A DNA stretch of 64,000 bases from Leisingera aquaemixtae (GCF_001458395.1 NZ_CYSR01000011.1:62001-126000); one strand, 5' to 3'. Positions 1 to 9,076 are shown, counted from the first letter of the stretch. Notes: generated from the letters alone by a model not told the origin. Numbers and translations: made by a program.

Positions 1-1
1 C

Positions 2-517
2 CACCGCTGTTTTGGCGAGAACAAGGTGCAAGAGGCCGCAGGCAAATGGCCCGCTTTTGCCGAGCGCTACGATGGTGTCGACCTGCACCTGATCGGCCCG
101 TTGCAAACCAACAAGGCGCGCCAGGCGATGGAGCTGTTTGACAGCATTCACTCGGTGGACCGCCCGAAACTGGCCAAGACCCTGGCCCGGCTGGCGCAGG
201 AGCTGGGCACATGCCCGGACCTGTTCATTCAGGTGAACACCGGCGAAGAGGAGCAGAAGGCAGGCGTGATGCCGGCGGAGGCGGATGCGTTCATCGCCGA
301 ATGCCGCGCGCTGGATCTGCCGGTCAAGGGCCTGATGTGCATCCCGCCGGTGGATGAGGAGCCGAGCCTGCATTTCGCGCTGCTGGCTAAGATCGCCAAA
401 CGCAACGGCCTGCAGGGCCTGTCGATGGGCATGAGCGGCGATTTCGAGTCAGCCATCGCACTTGGCGCCACCCATGTCCGGGTCGGCTCTGCCATCTTTG
501 GTGCGCGGACCTATTGA
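2..517 (+). CDS. yggS: YggS/PROSC family PLP homeostasis protein (5' end outside window)
   Basis: Cytosolic PLP-binding protein that buffers pyridoxal phosphate and influences amino-acid and vitamin B6 balance; it has no known catalytic reaction. The frame is open from base 2 and starts inside the family motif F-G-E-N-x-V-Q-E. LIGPLQTNK, QVNTGEEEQKAG and the C-terminal block SMGMSGDFESAIALG followed by VRVGSAIFG are diagnostic. About 171 codons of a usual 215-235 are present; the PLP lysine strand lies before the window. Converges on the L,D-transpeptidase gene across a double hairpin. Family assignment is firm. Confidence 0.93.
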   Translation, partial: HRCFGENKVQEAAGKWPAFAERYDGVDLHLIGPLQTNKARQAMELFDSIHSVDRPKLAKTLARLAQELGTCPDLFIQVNTGEEEQKAGVMPAEADAFIAECRALDLPVKGLMCIPPVDEEPSLHFALLAKIAKRNGLQGLSMGMSGDFESAIALGATHVRVGSAIFGARTY

Positions 518-522
518 GGCGG

Positions 523-568
523 AAAAGTTTTGGAAAAACTTTTGCCAAGACTTTTTCGGAAAAGTCTT
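523..568. terminator. Two tandem perfect hairpins between convergent genes
   Basis: First stem AAAAGTTTT (523-531) pairs with AAAACTTTT (535-543). Second stem AAGACTTTT (547-555) pairs with AAAAGTCTT (560-568) over a TCGG tetraloop. A/T runs on both sides suit bidirectional termination of yggS and the transpeptidase gene. Confidence 0.75.
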
Positions 569-575
569 GGGTGCG

Positions 576-1085
576 TCAGGCGCGGCCCAAGGGCGGCACG
601 ATGAGCCGGGTGCCCGGCTGGAGGCGGGCGGCCAGCCAGTGAAGGCCGGTCCGGGAAAAGGCGATGCAGCCTTCGGTGGGAAACCCCGGACGCCGCCATT
701 GATGCAGGAAAATGGCTGAGCCTTTGCCGGGCACGGCGTCCGGCCAGTTCCAATCCGTGACCAGGATCAGATCATACAGCGGATCCGCCCGGCGCAGCTT
801 TTCGTGGCTGAAGGCATAAGGCGCCCGGACATGGCGGTTGTAGGCGCTGTGGCCTGCATCATCCGACCACAGATCGCCTGGGCCGATCGGCTCTGCCCAG
901 GGGGCAGGGCGGGCGAGGCGGTCCGGGCGGTACAGCATTCCCGCAATCCGGTGAATGCCAACGGGCGTGGCACCGTCGCCTTCGCGTTTGGCGCGGGACA
1001 GCCCGCCTTTGCCGATGGAGCAGGGCAGGACCCGGCCCAGGAAACGCACGCCGCGCGGAGTGAGGACCAGATCGGCCGGCGTCAT
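576..1085 (-). CDS. L,D-transpeptidase (YkuD) family protein
   Basis: Short 169-residue YkuD-fold protein. Such enzymes make 3-3 peptidoglycan cross-links or attach proteins to meso-diaminopimelate. The block FLHQWRRPGFPTEGCIAF carries the family His and the catalytic Cys of T-x-G-C-I. SIGKGGLSRAKREGDGATP near residue 24 matches the conserved K-x-E-G-D-G-x-T-P stretch. No convincing signal peptide is visible, which is odd for a periplasmic enzyme; several roseobacter short forms look the same. The start ATG overlaps the ribA stop (TAATG), so it is translationally coupled to ribA. Confidence 0.82.
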   Translation of the reverse strand: MTPADLVLTPRGVRFLGRVLPCSIGKGGLSRAKREGDGATPVGIHRIAGMLYRPDRLARPAPWAEPIGPGDLWSDDAGHSAYNRHVRAPYAFSHEKLRRADPLYDLILVTDWNWPDAVPGKGSAIFLHQWRRPGFPTEGCIAFSRTGLHWLAARLQPGTRLIVPPLGRA

Positions 1086-2173
1086 TACAGCATGTGCCCG
1101 GATTTGCGGGCCTTTGTCGCCAGGTAATGCTGGTTGTGGGCATTTTCACCGACTTGCAGCGCCACCCGCTCCGCCACATGCACTCCGGTTTTTTCCATCA
1201 TCGCGATCTTGTTCGGGTTGTTGGTCAGCAACCGCACCTGGGAAAACCCCATCTTCTGCAGGATCGCGGCGCCCAGGCGGAAATCGCGCTCATCATCTTC
1301 AAAGCCGAGCCGGTGGTTGGCCTCCACCGTGTCAAAGCCCTGATCCTGCAAGGAATAGGCCCGCATCTTGTTGGCGAGACCGATGCCGCGGCCCTCCTGG
1401 TTGAGGTACAGAAGAACACCTGCACCTTCTTCGCCCATCTGCGCCAGCGCGCCGCGCAGCTGCGGGCCGCAATCGCATTTGAGCGAGCCCAGAACATCGC
1501 CGGTGAAGCAGGCCGAATGCAGCCGCGCCAGCACCGGTTTGGAGCGGTCGGGGCGGCCGATTTCGACGGCGTAATGCTCCTCGGCGCCATCCTCAGGCCG
1601 GAAGATGTGCAGGCGCCCGGCTTCGGCGGCGTCCATCGGCAGGCGGGCGGCAGCGACCGGATGCAAGGGCGAGCTTTCGCTGAGCAGCGGTGCCGCGGCA
1701 GTCCGGGACAGGGTGGTCAGCCCGTGGGTGGCGGCAAATTCAGCCGCCCCGCTGAGCGGCACCAGGGCCGCGGCCGGCAGCAGGCGCGCGGATTTCACCA
1801 GCGCAATCGCCAGCCGGTGCAGGTCCGCACTGCCGCCGCGCTGGCTCGACAGCGGGCCTTTCATCGGTGTGTTGAGGTCGTCTGCCGGGTCCGCCAGCGC
1901 CTGGATCCAATGCAGCCCTTCGGATGCGGGAACGGCCACGCGGGCGATATCCTCGTCGTAAACCCGGGCTTTCAGCGTATCCGCCCGGCGCGCGGTCAGG
2001 GCCAGCGACAGGTCCCCCAGCGCCCGCATGTCTGCCAGGCGTGCCTCTGTCAGGGACTCGACAGCAATCGCCAGGGCCGCTTCCTCGCCGTTTGCCAGCA
2101 CCACCGGCAGCCCCATGCGCAGATCGACCCGGGCGCGGGCCAGCAGTTCGATCATCGTGGGCATCAGGCTCAT
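1085..2173 (-). CDS. ribA: GTP cyclohydrolase II
   Basis: First step of riboflavin synthesis: GTP to 2,5-diamino-6-ribosylamino-pyrimidinone phosphate, formate and pyrophosphate. The C-terminal about 200 residues are canonical: zinc cysteines in C-F-T-G-D-V-L-G-S-L-K-C-D-C, then NQEGRGIGLANKMRAY and RLLTNNPNKIAMMEKTGV. The N-terminal about 150 residues are not the RibB (DHBP synthase) domain of bifunctional RibBA; they are an unassigned extension typical of alphaproteobacterial 360-residue forms. Divergent from the response regulator with a 173-bp shared upstream region. Overlaps the downstream L,D-transpeptidase start by one base. Confidence 0.93.
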   Translation of the reverse strand: MSLMPTMIELLARARVDLRMGLPVVLANGEEAALAIAVESLTEARLADMRALGDLSLALTARRADTLKARVYDEDIARVAVPASEGLHWIQALADPADDLNTPMKGPLSSQRGGSADLHRLAIALVKSARLLPAAALVPLSGAAEFAATHGLTTLSRTAAAPLLSESSPLHPVAAARLPMDAAEAGRLHIFRPEDGAEEHYAVEIGRPDRSKPVLARLHSACFTGDVLGSLKCDCGPQLRGALAQMGEEGAGVLLYLNQEGRGIGLANKMRAYSLQDQGFDTVEANHRLGFEDDERDFRLGAAILQKMGFSQVRLLTNNPNKIAMMEKTGVHVAERVALQVGENAHNQHYLATKARKSGHML

Positions 2174-2346
2174 GCGGGGTATCCGGTGTTATTCTGTAAC
2201 AAAGGCTCGCCGTCTTTACGCCCAAATGCAACGGATGTGAAACAATTTCCATGTCATGGACACGTCGGCGTGAGAGTTTTGCAGCAAATCTTGCCGCGGG
2301 CGCAAGGGATGCGCATTTGTGGTTTCAAGAACAGGAGGGTGAGCCG

Positions 2347-3033
2347 ATGGCGCAACTGAAGAAAATTCTGCTGGTTGATGATGACGAAGACCTGCGCGAA
2401 GCCTTGAGCGAGCAGCTGGTGATGACCGAGGACTTCGATGTCTTTGAGGCTGAGAACGGCCAAAGCGCGATGGAGCGCGCCAAGGAGGCCCTTTATGACC
2501 TTATAATTCTGGATGTCGGCCTGCCGGACACCGACGGGCGGGAGCTGTGCCGCCTGATGCGCAAGCAGGGGGTGAAGTCGCCGATTCTGATGCTGACCGG
2601 CCATGACAGCGATGCCGATACCATTCTGGGGCTGGATGCCGGCGCCAACGACTATGTCTCCAAGCCGTTCAAGTTCCCGGTTCTGCTGGCCCGCATCCGC
2701 GCCCAGCTGCGCCAGCACGAGCAGTCGGAGGATGCGGTCTTTGCGCTGGGGCCTTACACGTTCAAGCCTGCGATGAAACTGCTGATCACCGAGGATGACC
2801 GCAAGATCCGGCTGACGGAGAAAGAGACCAATATCCTCAAGTTCCTCTACCGCTCCAGCGACGGGGTGGTGCCGCGCGACGTGCTGCTGCATGAGGTCTG
2901 GGGCTACAATGCGGGTGTCACCACCCACACGCTGGAAACGCATATCTACCGGCTGCGGCAGAAAATCGAGCCCGACCCGTCGAATGCGCGCCTGCTGGTG
3001 ACGGAATCAGGCGGATACCGGCTGGTTGCCTGA
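2347..3033 (+). CDS. OmpR/PhoB-family response regulator (orphan)
   Basis: Cytosolic two-component transcription factor, 228 residues. Receiver domain residues 5-120 has the acidic pocket D11-D12-D13, phospho-acceptor D56 (LIILDVGLPD), T84 and K106. The winged-helix DNA-binding domain spans about 130-228 (TEKETNILKFL, then HIYRLRQKIEP). The ATG at 2347 is chosen because AGGAGGG lies just upstream and the receiver fold starts there; the frame is open further upstream to 2251 but that stretch is not conserved-looking. No histidine kinase gene is adjacent. A strong terminator follows, so it is probably monocistronic. Confidence 0.9.
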   Translation: MAQLKKILLVDDDEDLREALSEQLVMTEDFDVFEAENGQSAMERAKEALYDLIILDVGLPDTDGRELCRLMRKQGVKSPILMLTGHDSDADTILGLDAGANDYVSKPFKFPVLLARIRAQLRQHEQSEDAVFALGPYTFKPAMKLLITEDDRKIRLTEKETNILKFLYRSSDGVVPRDVLLHEVWGYNAGVTTHTLETHIYRLRQKIEPDPSNARLLVTESGGYRLVA

Positions 3034-3136
3034 CACACGCGTTGAGCCAGATCAAAGAAGACACTAGAGTTCATCTTTAGACTGTATTCGATCCCGCGCA
3101 TATCCGGGTTACGATATGCACCTCCCTGTTGGACTT

Positions 3137-3164
3137 GGCCGGGCCTCTTGCCCGGCCTTTTTTT
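3137..3164 (+). terminator. Rho-independent terminator of the response regulator
   Basis: GGCCGGGC (3137-3144) pairs perfectly with GCCCGGCC (3150-3157) over loop CTCTT and is followed by seven T. It also excludes translation starts for xth upstream of this point. Confidence 0.92.
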
Positions 3165-3267
3165 GGGCGCCGGGCCGCACGGGGCCTTCGCGCAATTCCT
3201 CTCTGGCCCTTCCTGGCCGGGGCGGGCAGTATCGCCCCCGAACCCGGATTTCATGATGAGGCGCGCG

Positions 3268-4056
3268 ATGCCATTTACCCTTGCCACCTGGAACATCAAC
3301 TCGGTCCGCCTGCGCGAGCCGATTGTGCAAAAGCTCTTGCAGGAGGAAGGGCCGGATGTGCTGTGCCTGCAGGAGTGCAAAAGCCCGGTGGAGAAGATCC
3401 CGGTGGAGGGGTTTGCGGCGCTCGGCTACCGCCACATGGTTGCGCGCGGGCAAAAGGGATATAACGGCGTTGCAATTCTGTCGCGGCTGCCGATCGAGGA
3501 TGCCGGGGAGCAGGACTTTGCCGCCCTTGGCCATGCCAGGCATGTGGCCGGGCGGCTGGAGAACGGGGTGGTGATCCACAACTTCTATGTGCCGGCGGGC
3601 GGCGATGTGCCGGACCGGGACGTGAATGAAAAGTTCGGCCAGAAGCTGGATTACCTGACAGCCATGCGCGGCTGGTTCCATGCGGACAAGCCGGAGAAAT
3701 CCATCCTTGTCGGCGACCTGAACATCGCGCCGCGCGAAGATGACGTCTGGGACCACAAGAAGCTGCTGAAGGTGGTGAGCCATACGCCCGTGGAGGTCGC
3801 GCATCTGGCCGAAACCCAGGAGGCGGGCGGCTGGATCGACATCACCCGACGCGATATCCCTGAGGGCAAGCTCTACAGCTGGTGGTCCTACCGCGCGCGC
3901 GATTGGGATGCGTCGGACAAGGGGCGGCGGCTGGATCATGTCTGGGCGACACCGGATATTGCCGGGGCGGGCCATTCCAGCCGCATTCTGCGCGATGCCC
4001 GCGGCTGGGAAAAACCCAGCGACCACGCGCCGGTGTTTGCAACCTTCGATCTCTGA
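3268..4056 (+). CDS. xthA: Exodeoxyribonuclease III / AP endonuclease
   Basis: Base-excision repair nuclease of the exonuclease III (EEP) family; cleaves abasic sites and has 3'-5' exonuclease activity, Mg-dependent, cytosolic. Motifs in order: TLATWNINSVRLR (metal/phosphate site), LQECK (catalytic Glu), YVPAGGD, GDLNIAP (Asp and Asn), RLDHVW, and C-terminal SDHAPVFATF (catalytic Asp-His). 262 residues is normal length. The ATG at 3268 gives the standard N-terminus; upstream ATGs at 3253 and 3256 would add five or four residues. Single gene after a terminator and before a repeat-rich spacer. Confidence 0.95.
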   Translation: MPFTLATWNINSVRLREPIVQKLLQEEGPDVLCLQECKSPVEKIPVEGFAALGYRHMVARGQKGYNGVAILSRLPIEDAGEQDFAALGHARHVAGRLENGVVIHNFYVPAGGDVPDRDVNEKFGQKLDYLTAMRGWFHADKPEKSILVGDLNIAPREDDVWDHKKLLKVVSHTPVEVAHLAETQEAGGWIDITRRDIPEGKLYSWWSYRARDWDASDKGRRLDHVWATPDIAGAGHSSRILRDARGWEKPSDHAPVFATFDL

Positions 4057-4061
4057 CCGCG

Positions 4062-4115
4062 GGCGGGAGAGGGCGGGGGGCTCCCGCCTGATCCGGGTCC
4101 TCCGCTGGAGGACCC
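4062..4115. terminator. Two GC-rich hairpins after xthA
   Basis: GGCGGGAG (4062-4069) pairs with CTCCCGCC (4081-4088). GGGTCCTCC (4095-4103) pairs with GGAGGACCC (4107-4115) over a GCT loop. No clear U-tract; likely transcript-end structures or part of the adjoining repeat block. Confidence 0.5.
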
Positions 4116-4120
4116 TTCTC

Positions 4121-4190
4121 CGTTGGGCCTGGCACTGCGCTGGCGCGCAGTGCGGGCACGCCGCGCGGCAGCGCGGCGCGCGGCCCAACG
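4121..4190. repeat. Palindromic cloverleaf-like intergenic repeat (copy 1)
   Basis: Outer stem CGTTGGGC (4121-4128) / GCCCAACG (4183-4190) encloses two perfect hairpins: GCACTGCGC/GCGCAGTGC (4132-4140/4145-4153, loop TGGC) and CGCCGCGC/GCGCGGCG (4159-4166/4171-4178, loop GGCA). Related units lie at 6301, 14270 and 14337. It lies in the 424-bp xthA-thioredoxin spacer; the rest of that spacer (4191-4480) holds no gene I can see. Confidence 0.7.
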
Positions 4191-4480
4191 CCGCCAGGGG
4201 GCTGGCGCAGCCAGGGCCTGTCAGCGGGGGCGGGAGCGCACCGGGCCAGCCCAGCCGGACCCTGGACCACGCGGTCAGGGTCATCAGCGGCAGCACCGCC
4301 ATGCGGCTGTTAACGCTCCAGGGAAGTGCGCGGCGGTTGCGGGCGGCATCATCCGGGCGCATCAGCCGCCGCGATGCGGCAAAGAGGTCAGACCGGGGCC
4401 GCCATGCGGTCAACTCCTCTCTTGGTTTCCGGCGCACAGGATTCCATATAGGGGGTAAGTTCCAAGCGGAGAACAAACTG

Positions 4481-5407
4481 ATGAGCGACATTTTTGGCAG
4501 CGCCGCACCGGCGGGCGATCTGATCAAGGACGTGACCGAAGCCACCTTTATGCAGGACGTTGTCGATGCGTCGATGCAGGCTCCGGTGATCGTGGATTTC
4601 TGGGCCCCCTGGTGCGGCCCCTGCAAGACCCTGGGTCCGATGCTGGAGGCGGCCGTCACCAAGGCCAAGGGCGCTGTTACCATGGCCAAGATCAACGTCG
4701 ATGAGAACCAGCGCCTGGCGCAGGCGCTGGCGCAGCAGGGGCTGCCGCTGCAATCCATCCCGACCGTTGTCGCCTTTGTGCAGGGCCGCCCGGTCGACAT
4801 GTTCCAGGGCGCCTTGCCGGCGTCGGAAATCGACGCCTTCCTGAAGAAAGTGATCGAGGCTGCGGGCGGCACCGCCGACGGCGGGCTTGGCGAAGCGCTG
4901 GAGGCCGCGGAACAGATGCTGGCCGAAGGCGCAGTTGCGGATGCGGCCCAGACCTTTGCCGCCATCCTGGGCGAGGACGACAAGAGCGCCGCCGCCTACG
5001 GCGGGCTGGCGCGGGCCCATATTGCCCTGGGCGAACTGGATCAGGCCGAAGCGGTGCTGAACGGTGCCCCTGCGGACATCGCCTCCGCGGCGGAAATCGA
5101 AGCGGCTTTTGCGCAGATCGAGCTTGCCCGCCAGGCGGAGAATGCCGGTCCGGTGGCGGAGCTGCGGGCGGCTGTGGAGGCAAACCCCGGCGATCACCAG
5201 GCCCGCTTCGATCTGGCGCAGGCCCTGCATGCTACCGGCGACGCCGAGGCAGCCGTTGCTGAACTGCTGGAGCTGTTCCGCCGCGACCGGGACTGGAATG
5301 ACGGGGCCGCCAAGACGCAGCTCTTCACCATCTTCGACGCGCTCAAGCCGAACGACCCGGTGGTTCTGAACGGGCGGCGCAAGCTGAGCTCGATGATATT
5401 TGCCTAA
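4481..5407 (+). CDS. Thioredoxin-TPR co-chaperone (CnoX/YbbN-like)
   Basis: Thioredoxin domain at residues 15-130 with an intact CxxC site W44-C45-G46-P47-C48-K49, and cis-Pro in QSIPTVVAF. The C-terminal half (about 140-308) is Ala/Glu-rich helical TPR-like sequence. CnoX/YbbN proteins hold unfolding or oxidised clients and hand them to GroEL or DnaK in the cytosol; family members with a live CxxC also reduce disulfides. The ATG at 4481 has GGAGA eight bases upstream and fits the domain start. It is followed closely by the LON-domain gene, giving a plausible protein-quality-control operon. Confidence 0.9.
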   Translation: MSDIFGSAAPAGDLIKDVTEATFMQDVVDASMQAPVIVDFWAPWCGPCKTLGPMLEAAVTKAKGAVTMAKINVDENQRLAQALAQQGLPLQSIPTVVAFVQGRPVDMFQGALPASEIDAFLKKVIEAAGGTADGGLGEALEAAEQMLAEGAVADAAQTFAAILGEDDKSAAAYGGLARAHIALGELDQAEAVLNGAPADIASAAEIEAAFAQIELARQAENAGPVAELRAAVEANPGDHQARFDLAQALHATGDAEAAVAELLELFRRDRDWNDGAAKTQLFTIFDALKPNDPVVLNGRRKLSSMIFA

Positions 5408-5434
5408 GATCGGGGCAGCACTACACTCTGTCCT

Positions 5435-6079
5435 ATGATCCAGCCTGCCGATCTGCCGGACACCATTGCCGTGTTTCCCTTGCCCGGGGCGCTTTTGCTG
5501 CCCCGCTCACGCCTGCCGCTGCACATCTTTGAGCCGCGGTATCTGCAGATGCTTGAAGACTCGCTGAAAACGCGGCAGCGGCTGATCGGCATGGTGCAGC
5601 CTTGCCCGGGGCCGAACGGGCAGGGCGAAGACCTGCATGCGATCGGCTGCGCCGGGCGGGTCACCCAGTTCTCCGAGACTGAAGACGGGCGGTACCTGGT
5701 CACGCTGTCTGGTGTGTCCCGGTTCCGCGTCACCCGCGAGTCCAGCGGCTTTGCGCCGTACCGGCGCTGCGATGTCAGCTGGGCAGGGTTTGAACGCGAC
5801 CTGGGCCGGACCGAGGCGGATGCGGCGCTCGACCGCCCCTCGTTCCTGAACCTGCTGGAACGGTTCTTTACCGCCCGCAGCCTGTCGACCGACTGGGAGG
5901 CGCTGAAAGAGGCTGAGGATGAGCTGCTGATCAATTCGCTGGCGATGCTGCTGGAGTTCGACCCCGAGGACAAACAGGCCTTGCTCGAGGCGCCCTGCCT
6001 TGCGACAAGGCGGGAAACGCTTGTCACTTTGATCGAATTCGCCCTGCGCGGCGGCTCTCAGGAGGAAACCCTGCAATGA
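5435..6079 (+). CDS. LON peptidase substrate-binding-domain protein
   Basis: 214-residue stand-alone N-terminal LON domain (LAN/PUA-like fold) without AAA+ or protease parts. Signature [19 protein letters not shown] followed by [11 protein letters not shown] at the N-terminus and [10 protein letters not shown] in the core. Function of stand-alone members is unsettled; a substrate-adaptor role is inferred from the family. 27 bp after the thioredoxin gene and overlapping the next start by ATGA, so the three genes are probably one operon. Confidence 0.88.
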   Translation: MIQPADLPDTIAVFPLPGALLLPRSRLPLHIFEPRYLQMLEDSLKTRQRLIGMVQPCPGPNGQGEDLHAIGCAGRVTQFSETEDGRYLVTLSGVSRFRVTRESSGFAPYRRCDVSWAGFERDLGRTEADAALDRPSFLNLLERFFTARSLSTDWEALKEAEDELLINSLAMLLEFDPEDKQALLEAPCLATRRETLVTLIEFALRGGSQEETLQ

Positions 6080-6264
6080 CCGAACCACAGGCGCCTGCCT
6101 TTGACCGGCGGATGCTGGAAGCGCTGGTCTGTCCGTTGACCCAGACGGTGCTGGACTATGATGCCCAGGCACAGGAGCTGATCTCGCGCGCGGCCAATCT
6201 CGCCTTCCCGATCCGCAACGGCATCCCGGTGATGCTGGTGGATGAGGCGCGCGAGCTGGACTAG
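6076..6264 (+). CDS. Trm112-like small protein
   Basis: 62-residue Trm112/YcaR-family protein. [17 protein letters not shown] followed by [20 protein letters not shown] is the usual core. Family members in eukaryotes and archaea activate methyltransferases; the bacterial role is mostly unknown. Only one of the cysteines seen in zinc-binding members is present (C in VCPL), so metal binding is unlikely. The start overlaps the preceding stop (ATGA), pointing to translational coupling. Confidence 0.85.
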   Translation: MTEPQAPAFDRRMLEALVCPLTQTVLDYDAQAQELISRAANLAFPIRNGIPVMLVDEARELD

Positions 6265-6300
6265 GTCCGGTTCCAGAACGGAACGGTCCGGACAGCCGCA

Positions 6301-6332
6301 GCACTGCGCGCCAGCGCGGTGCCGCGCCCAAC
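6301..6332. repeat. Palindromic intergenic repeat (copy 2)
   Basis: GCACTGCGC (6301-6309) and GCGCGGTGC (6314-6322) form a stem with one G-T pair over a GCCA loop, followed by GCCCAAC (6326-6332), the same tail as the copies at 4121 and 14337. Lies between the convergent Trm112-like and UbiH-family genes. Confidence 0.6.
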
Positions 6333-6406
6333 TGTGCAGGGGCATCCCTGGGGATGGTCCGGAGCAGGCGGGAGCACGCCCGCAGGTTGCTTCGGCGCGG
6401 CGCCGC

Positions 6407-7633
6407 CTAGATCGCCTGGCCTTTCAGCAGCCGGGGCAGGTCGCCGGTCAGCCCGGCCGCTTCGCGCACGAAATTGCGGCGCAGTCCCGGGATCGCGCCG
6501 GCCACGCCCATGCCGATGTCCCGGCCCAGCCGCAGCAGCGGGTTGTCGTTGGAAAACAGCCGGTTGAACACATCCGTGGCCGCCACCAGAGAAGCCGTGT
6601 CAAAGCGGCGCCATTGCTGGTAGCGCTCCATCACCAGCGGCGAGCCGATATCTTCACCGCGCCGGGTGGCTTCGGTGATCACTTCGGCCAGCGCTCCGAC
6701 ATCGCGCAGGCCGGCGTTCAGGCCTTGGCCGGCAATCGGATGCATCCCGTGCGCGGCGTCACCAACCAGGGCCATGCGGTTGCCAATGAAGCTGTTGGCG
6801 ATGGTCAGGTTCAGCGGGTAGGTGAAGCGTTTGCCAGCCAGGGAAATCTCCCCCAGGAAATCGCCGAACCGGGGGCGCAATGCCTGGATATATTCCGCGT
6901 CATTCAGCGCGTGAATGGCCTTGGCGGTCTCCGTCCGCTCGCTCCACACGATGGAGGACCGGTTGCCCGGCAGCGGCAGGATCGCCAGCGGCCCGGGGGG
7001 CATGAAGAACTGATGCGCGATGCCGTGGTGCGGCTTTTCATGGTCGATGGCGCAGACCAGCGCTGTCTGGCCATAGTCCCAGCCGGTGCGCTTGATGCCC
7101 GCCCGCCGGGCGGTGCCGCTGCGGCGCCCGTCGGAGCCGACCAGAACCTGGCCGCGCAGCTCTCCGCCGTCGTCCAGAGTCACTGTCACGCCGGTCTGGT
7201 CCGGAGCCTGTGCGGTCACGGTTCTGCCGGACACGAGCGTGATCTGCGGCTGGTCTTCCATCGCCTGCAGGAAGGCGCGGCGCAGGAAGCGGTCCTCGAC
7301 CATGTAGCCCATCGGGCCTTCTTCCAGCTCGGCATGGTCGAAATGGATGAAGAACGGTGACGGGCCGTGGCCTGCGTGGCCGTCCGTTACCTTGATTTCC
7401 AGCATCGGTTGCGCGTTGCCGCCGACATGCTGCCAGACGCCGGTCTGCTGCAGCAGCCGCTGCGAGGCGAGCGCCAGCGCATAGCCGCGGCCGTCGAACC
7501 CGTCATCGGCCAGTTTGTCCGGGGTCAGCGAGTCGACCACGGTAACGCTGTGGCCGGTCTGTGCCAGGGCCAGGGCCAGCGCCGGGCCATTCAGCCCGCC
7601 GCCCACGATCAGGATATCGGACGCATTTTTCAT
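6407..7633 (-). CDS. UbiH/VisC/COQ6-family FAD monooxygenase
   Basis: Flavin aromatic hydroxylase of the ubiquinone-biosynthesis family, 408 residues; hydroxylates the polyprenylated ring using NAD(P)H and O2, membrane-associated. Motifs: ILIVGGGLNGPALALALAQ (FAD Rossmann), a DG-type stretch in VLVGSDGRRSGTARR, and GDAAHGMHPIAGQGLN (FAD ribityl site typical of UbiH/UbiF/COQ6). Which ring position it hydroxylates cannot be read from sequence. I chose the ATG at 7633; an in-frame start at 7669 would add 12 residues and sits worse relative to the Rossmann strand. Divergent from the amidase. Confidence 0.9.
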   Translation of the reverse strand: MKNASDILIVGGGLNGPALALALAQTGHSVTVVDSLTPDKLADDGFDGRGYALALASQRLLQQTGVWQHVGGNAQPMLEIKVTDGHAGHGPSPFFIHFDHAELEEGPMGYMVEDRFLRRAFLQAMEDQPQITLVSGRTVTAQAPDQTGVTVTLDDGGELRGQVLVGSDGRRSGTARRAGIKRTGWDYGQTALVCAIDHEKPHHGIAHQFFMPPGPLAILPLPGNRSSIVWSERTETAKAIHALNDAEYIQALRPRFGDFLGEISLAGKRFTYPLNLTIANSFIGNRMALVGDAAHGMHPIAGQGLNAGLRDVGALAEVITEATRRGEDIGSPLVMERYQQWRRFDTASLVAATDVFNRLFSNDNPLLRLGRDIGMGVAGAIPGLRRNFVREAAGLTGDLPRLLKGQAI

Positions 7634-7744
7634 GCCCCGCAATATGCGCCTGCTGGCGGGATTGTCCATGCAGGAAGCGCGGGATTGTGCCTGCGTCCTG
7701 CTGCCGCTACCGTCACCCGCAACTGCTTATGGGGAGACGGGCCT

Positions 7745-9076
7745 ATGCAAGACTGGCTGACGATGACGGCCGCCGATCTGGGACGCGGGATTGAGGCGGG
7801 TGAAATCGGCCCGGTGGCGCTGACCCGCTGCTATCTGGACACCATTGACGCCCACCCCCTGACAGACCGGATCTACACGCAGGTGACCCGTGACCGGGCG
7901 CTGGCGGAGGCGGAAGCGGCTGAGCAGCGCGCCGGTCTGGGCCTGCGCCGGTCGCTTTTGGATGGGGTTCCGGTCAGCTGGAAGGACTTGTTCGACAGCG
8001 CAGGCACGGCGACCGAATCCGGCTCTGACCTGCTGAAAGGCCGGGTGCCGGATCAGGACGCGGCTGTCTTGCGCAACGCGACCCTTATGGGGGCGGTCTG
8101 CCTGGGCAAAACCCATATGAGCGAGCTGGCCTTTTCCGGCCTTGGCTTTAACCCCGTCAAACAAACGCCGCCCTGCGTGAATGACCAGGGCGCAGCGCCG
8201 GGCGGGTCGTCCTCCGGCGCCGCGGCATCGGTGGCCTTTGGACTGGCGGCGGCTGGTATCGGCTCTGACACCGGCGGGTCGGTGCGCATCCCTTCTGCCT
8301 GGAACGATCTGGTGGGGCTCAAGACCACATCGGGCCGGATCAGCCTGGAGGGCGTGGTGCCGTTGTGCCTGAAGTTCGACACCATCGGCCCGCTGGCCCG
8401 CTCGGTGGAGGACGCGGGGTTGCTGCTGGGGGTGCTGGAGGGCACCGCGGGACCCGATCTGCGCAATCCCGCAGCCCTTAAAGGGCGCCGCTTTGCTGAC
8501 CTGCAGAATGTCGTGCAGGATGATCTGGATCCGAAAATTGCGTCGGCCTACCGGGAGACGCTGGAGCGGCTGAAACAGGCCGGGGCGCTGATCGTGCCGC
8601 TGGAAGTGCCGGAGCTGGAGGAGGCGATGGGCCTCAGCCCGGTTCTTTACACCACCGAAGCCTATGGGCTGTGGAAAGACGTGATCGAGGCCGCGCCGCA
8701 TCTGATGTATGCGGAGATCCTGGAACGCTTCCGCACCGGCGCGCAGTTCAGCGGCCCGGATTACGTTGCGGCCTGGGCTAAGCTGGAACAGTGCCGGATG
8801 GCCTGGGATCAGGCGGTTGCCGGCTTTGATGCGGTGCTCAGCCCGGCCTCGCCGAATCTGCCGCCCAACCTGGACAGGCTGCAAAGCGACCATGATTATT
8901 ACGTGCAGTCCAACCTGCTGGCCTTGCGCAACACGCGGGTCGGCAACCTGATGGGCCTTTGCGGGCTGTCGCTGCCCACCGGCACACCCAGCTGCGGGCT
9001 GCAGGTGCTGGGGCAGCCGGACTGCGAGGAGGCCTTGCTGCGCACCGGTGCCGCGATCGAGGCCGCCTTGGCCTGA
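7745..9076 (+). CDS. Amidase-signature family amidase
   Basis: 443-residue amidase with the Ser-cisSer-Lys triad: K80 in SWKDLF, the glycine/serine loop GGSSSG (S155-S157) and nucleophile S179 in SDTGGSVRIP. Substrate unknown; related enzymes hydrolyse indole-acetamide, allophanate, aryl-amides or glutaminyl-tRNA, but there is no gatB/gatC here, so it is unlikely to be GatA. GGGGAGAC lies just before the ATG at 7745. The next gene (aminotransferase) follows after 109 bp on the same strand. Confidence 0.88.
   Translation: MQDWLTMTAADLGRGIEAGEIGPVALTRCYLDTIDAHPLTDRIYTQVTRDRALAEAEAAEQRAGLGLRRSLLDGVPVSWKDLFDSAGTATESGSDLLKGRVPDQDAAVLRNATLMGAVCLGKTHMSELAFSGLGFNPVKQTPPCVNDQGAAPGGSSSGAAASVAFGLAAAGIGSDTGGSVRIPSAWNDLVGLKTTSGRISLEGVVPLCLKFDTIGPLARSVEDAGLLLGVLEGTAGPDLRNPAALKGRRFADLQNVVQDDLDPKIASAYRETLERLKQAGALIVPLEVPELEEAMGLSPVLYTTEAYGLWKDVIEAAPHLMYAEILERFRTGAQFSGPDYVAAWAKLEQCRMAWDQAVAGFDAVLSPASPNLPPNLDRLQSDHDYYVQSNLLALRNTRVGNLMGLCGLSLPTGTPSCGLQVLGQPDCEEALLRTGAAIEAALA

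Noticed and set aside
2251-2346. N-terminal extension of the response regulator
   Set aside because: AGGAGGG directly precedes the ATG at 2347 and the receiver fold begins there.
3148-3267. Upstream start for xthA
   Set aside because: It would lie inside the intrinsic terminator at 3137-3164 and add a non-conserved leader.
7745-9076. Amidase as GatA of the tRNA-dependent amidotransferase
   Set aside because: No gatB or gatC nearby and the gene is not in a translation context.
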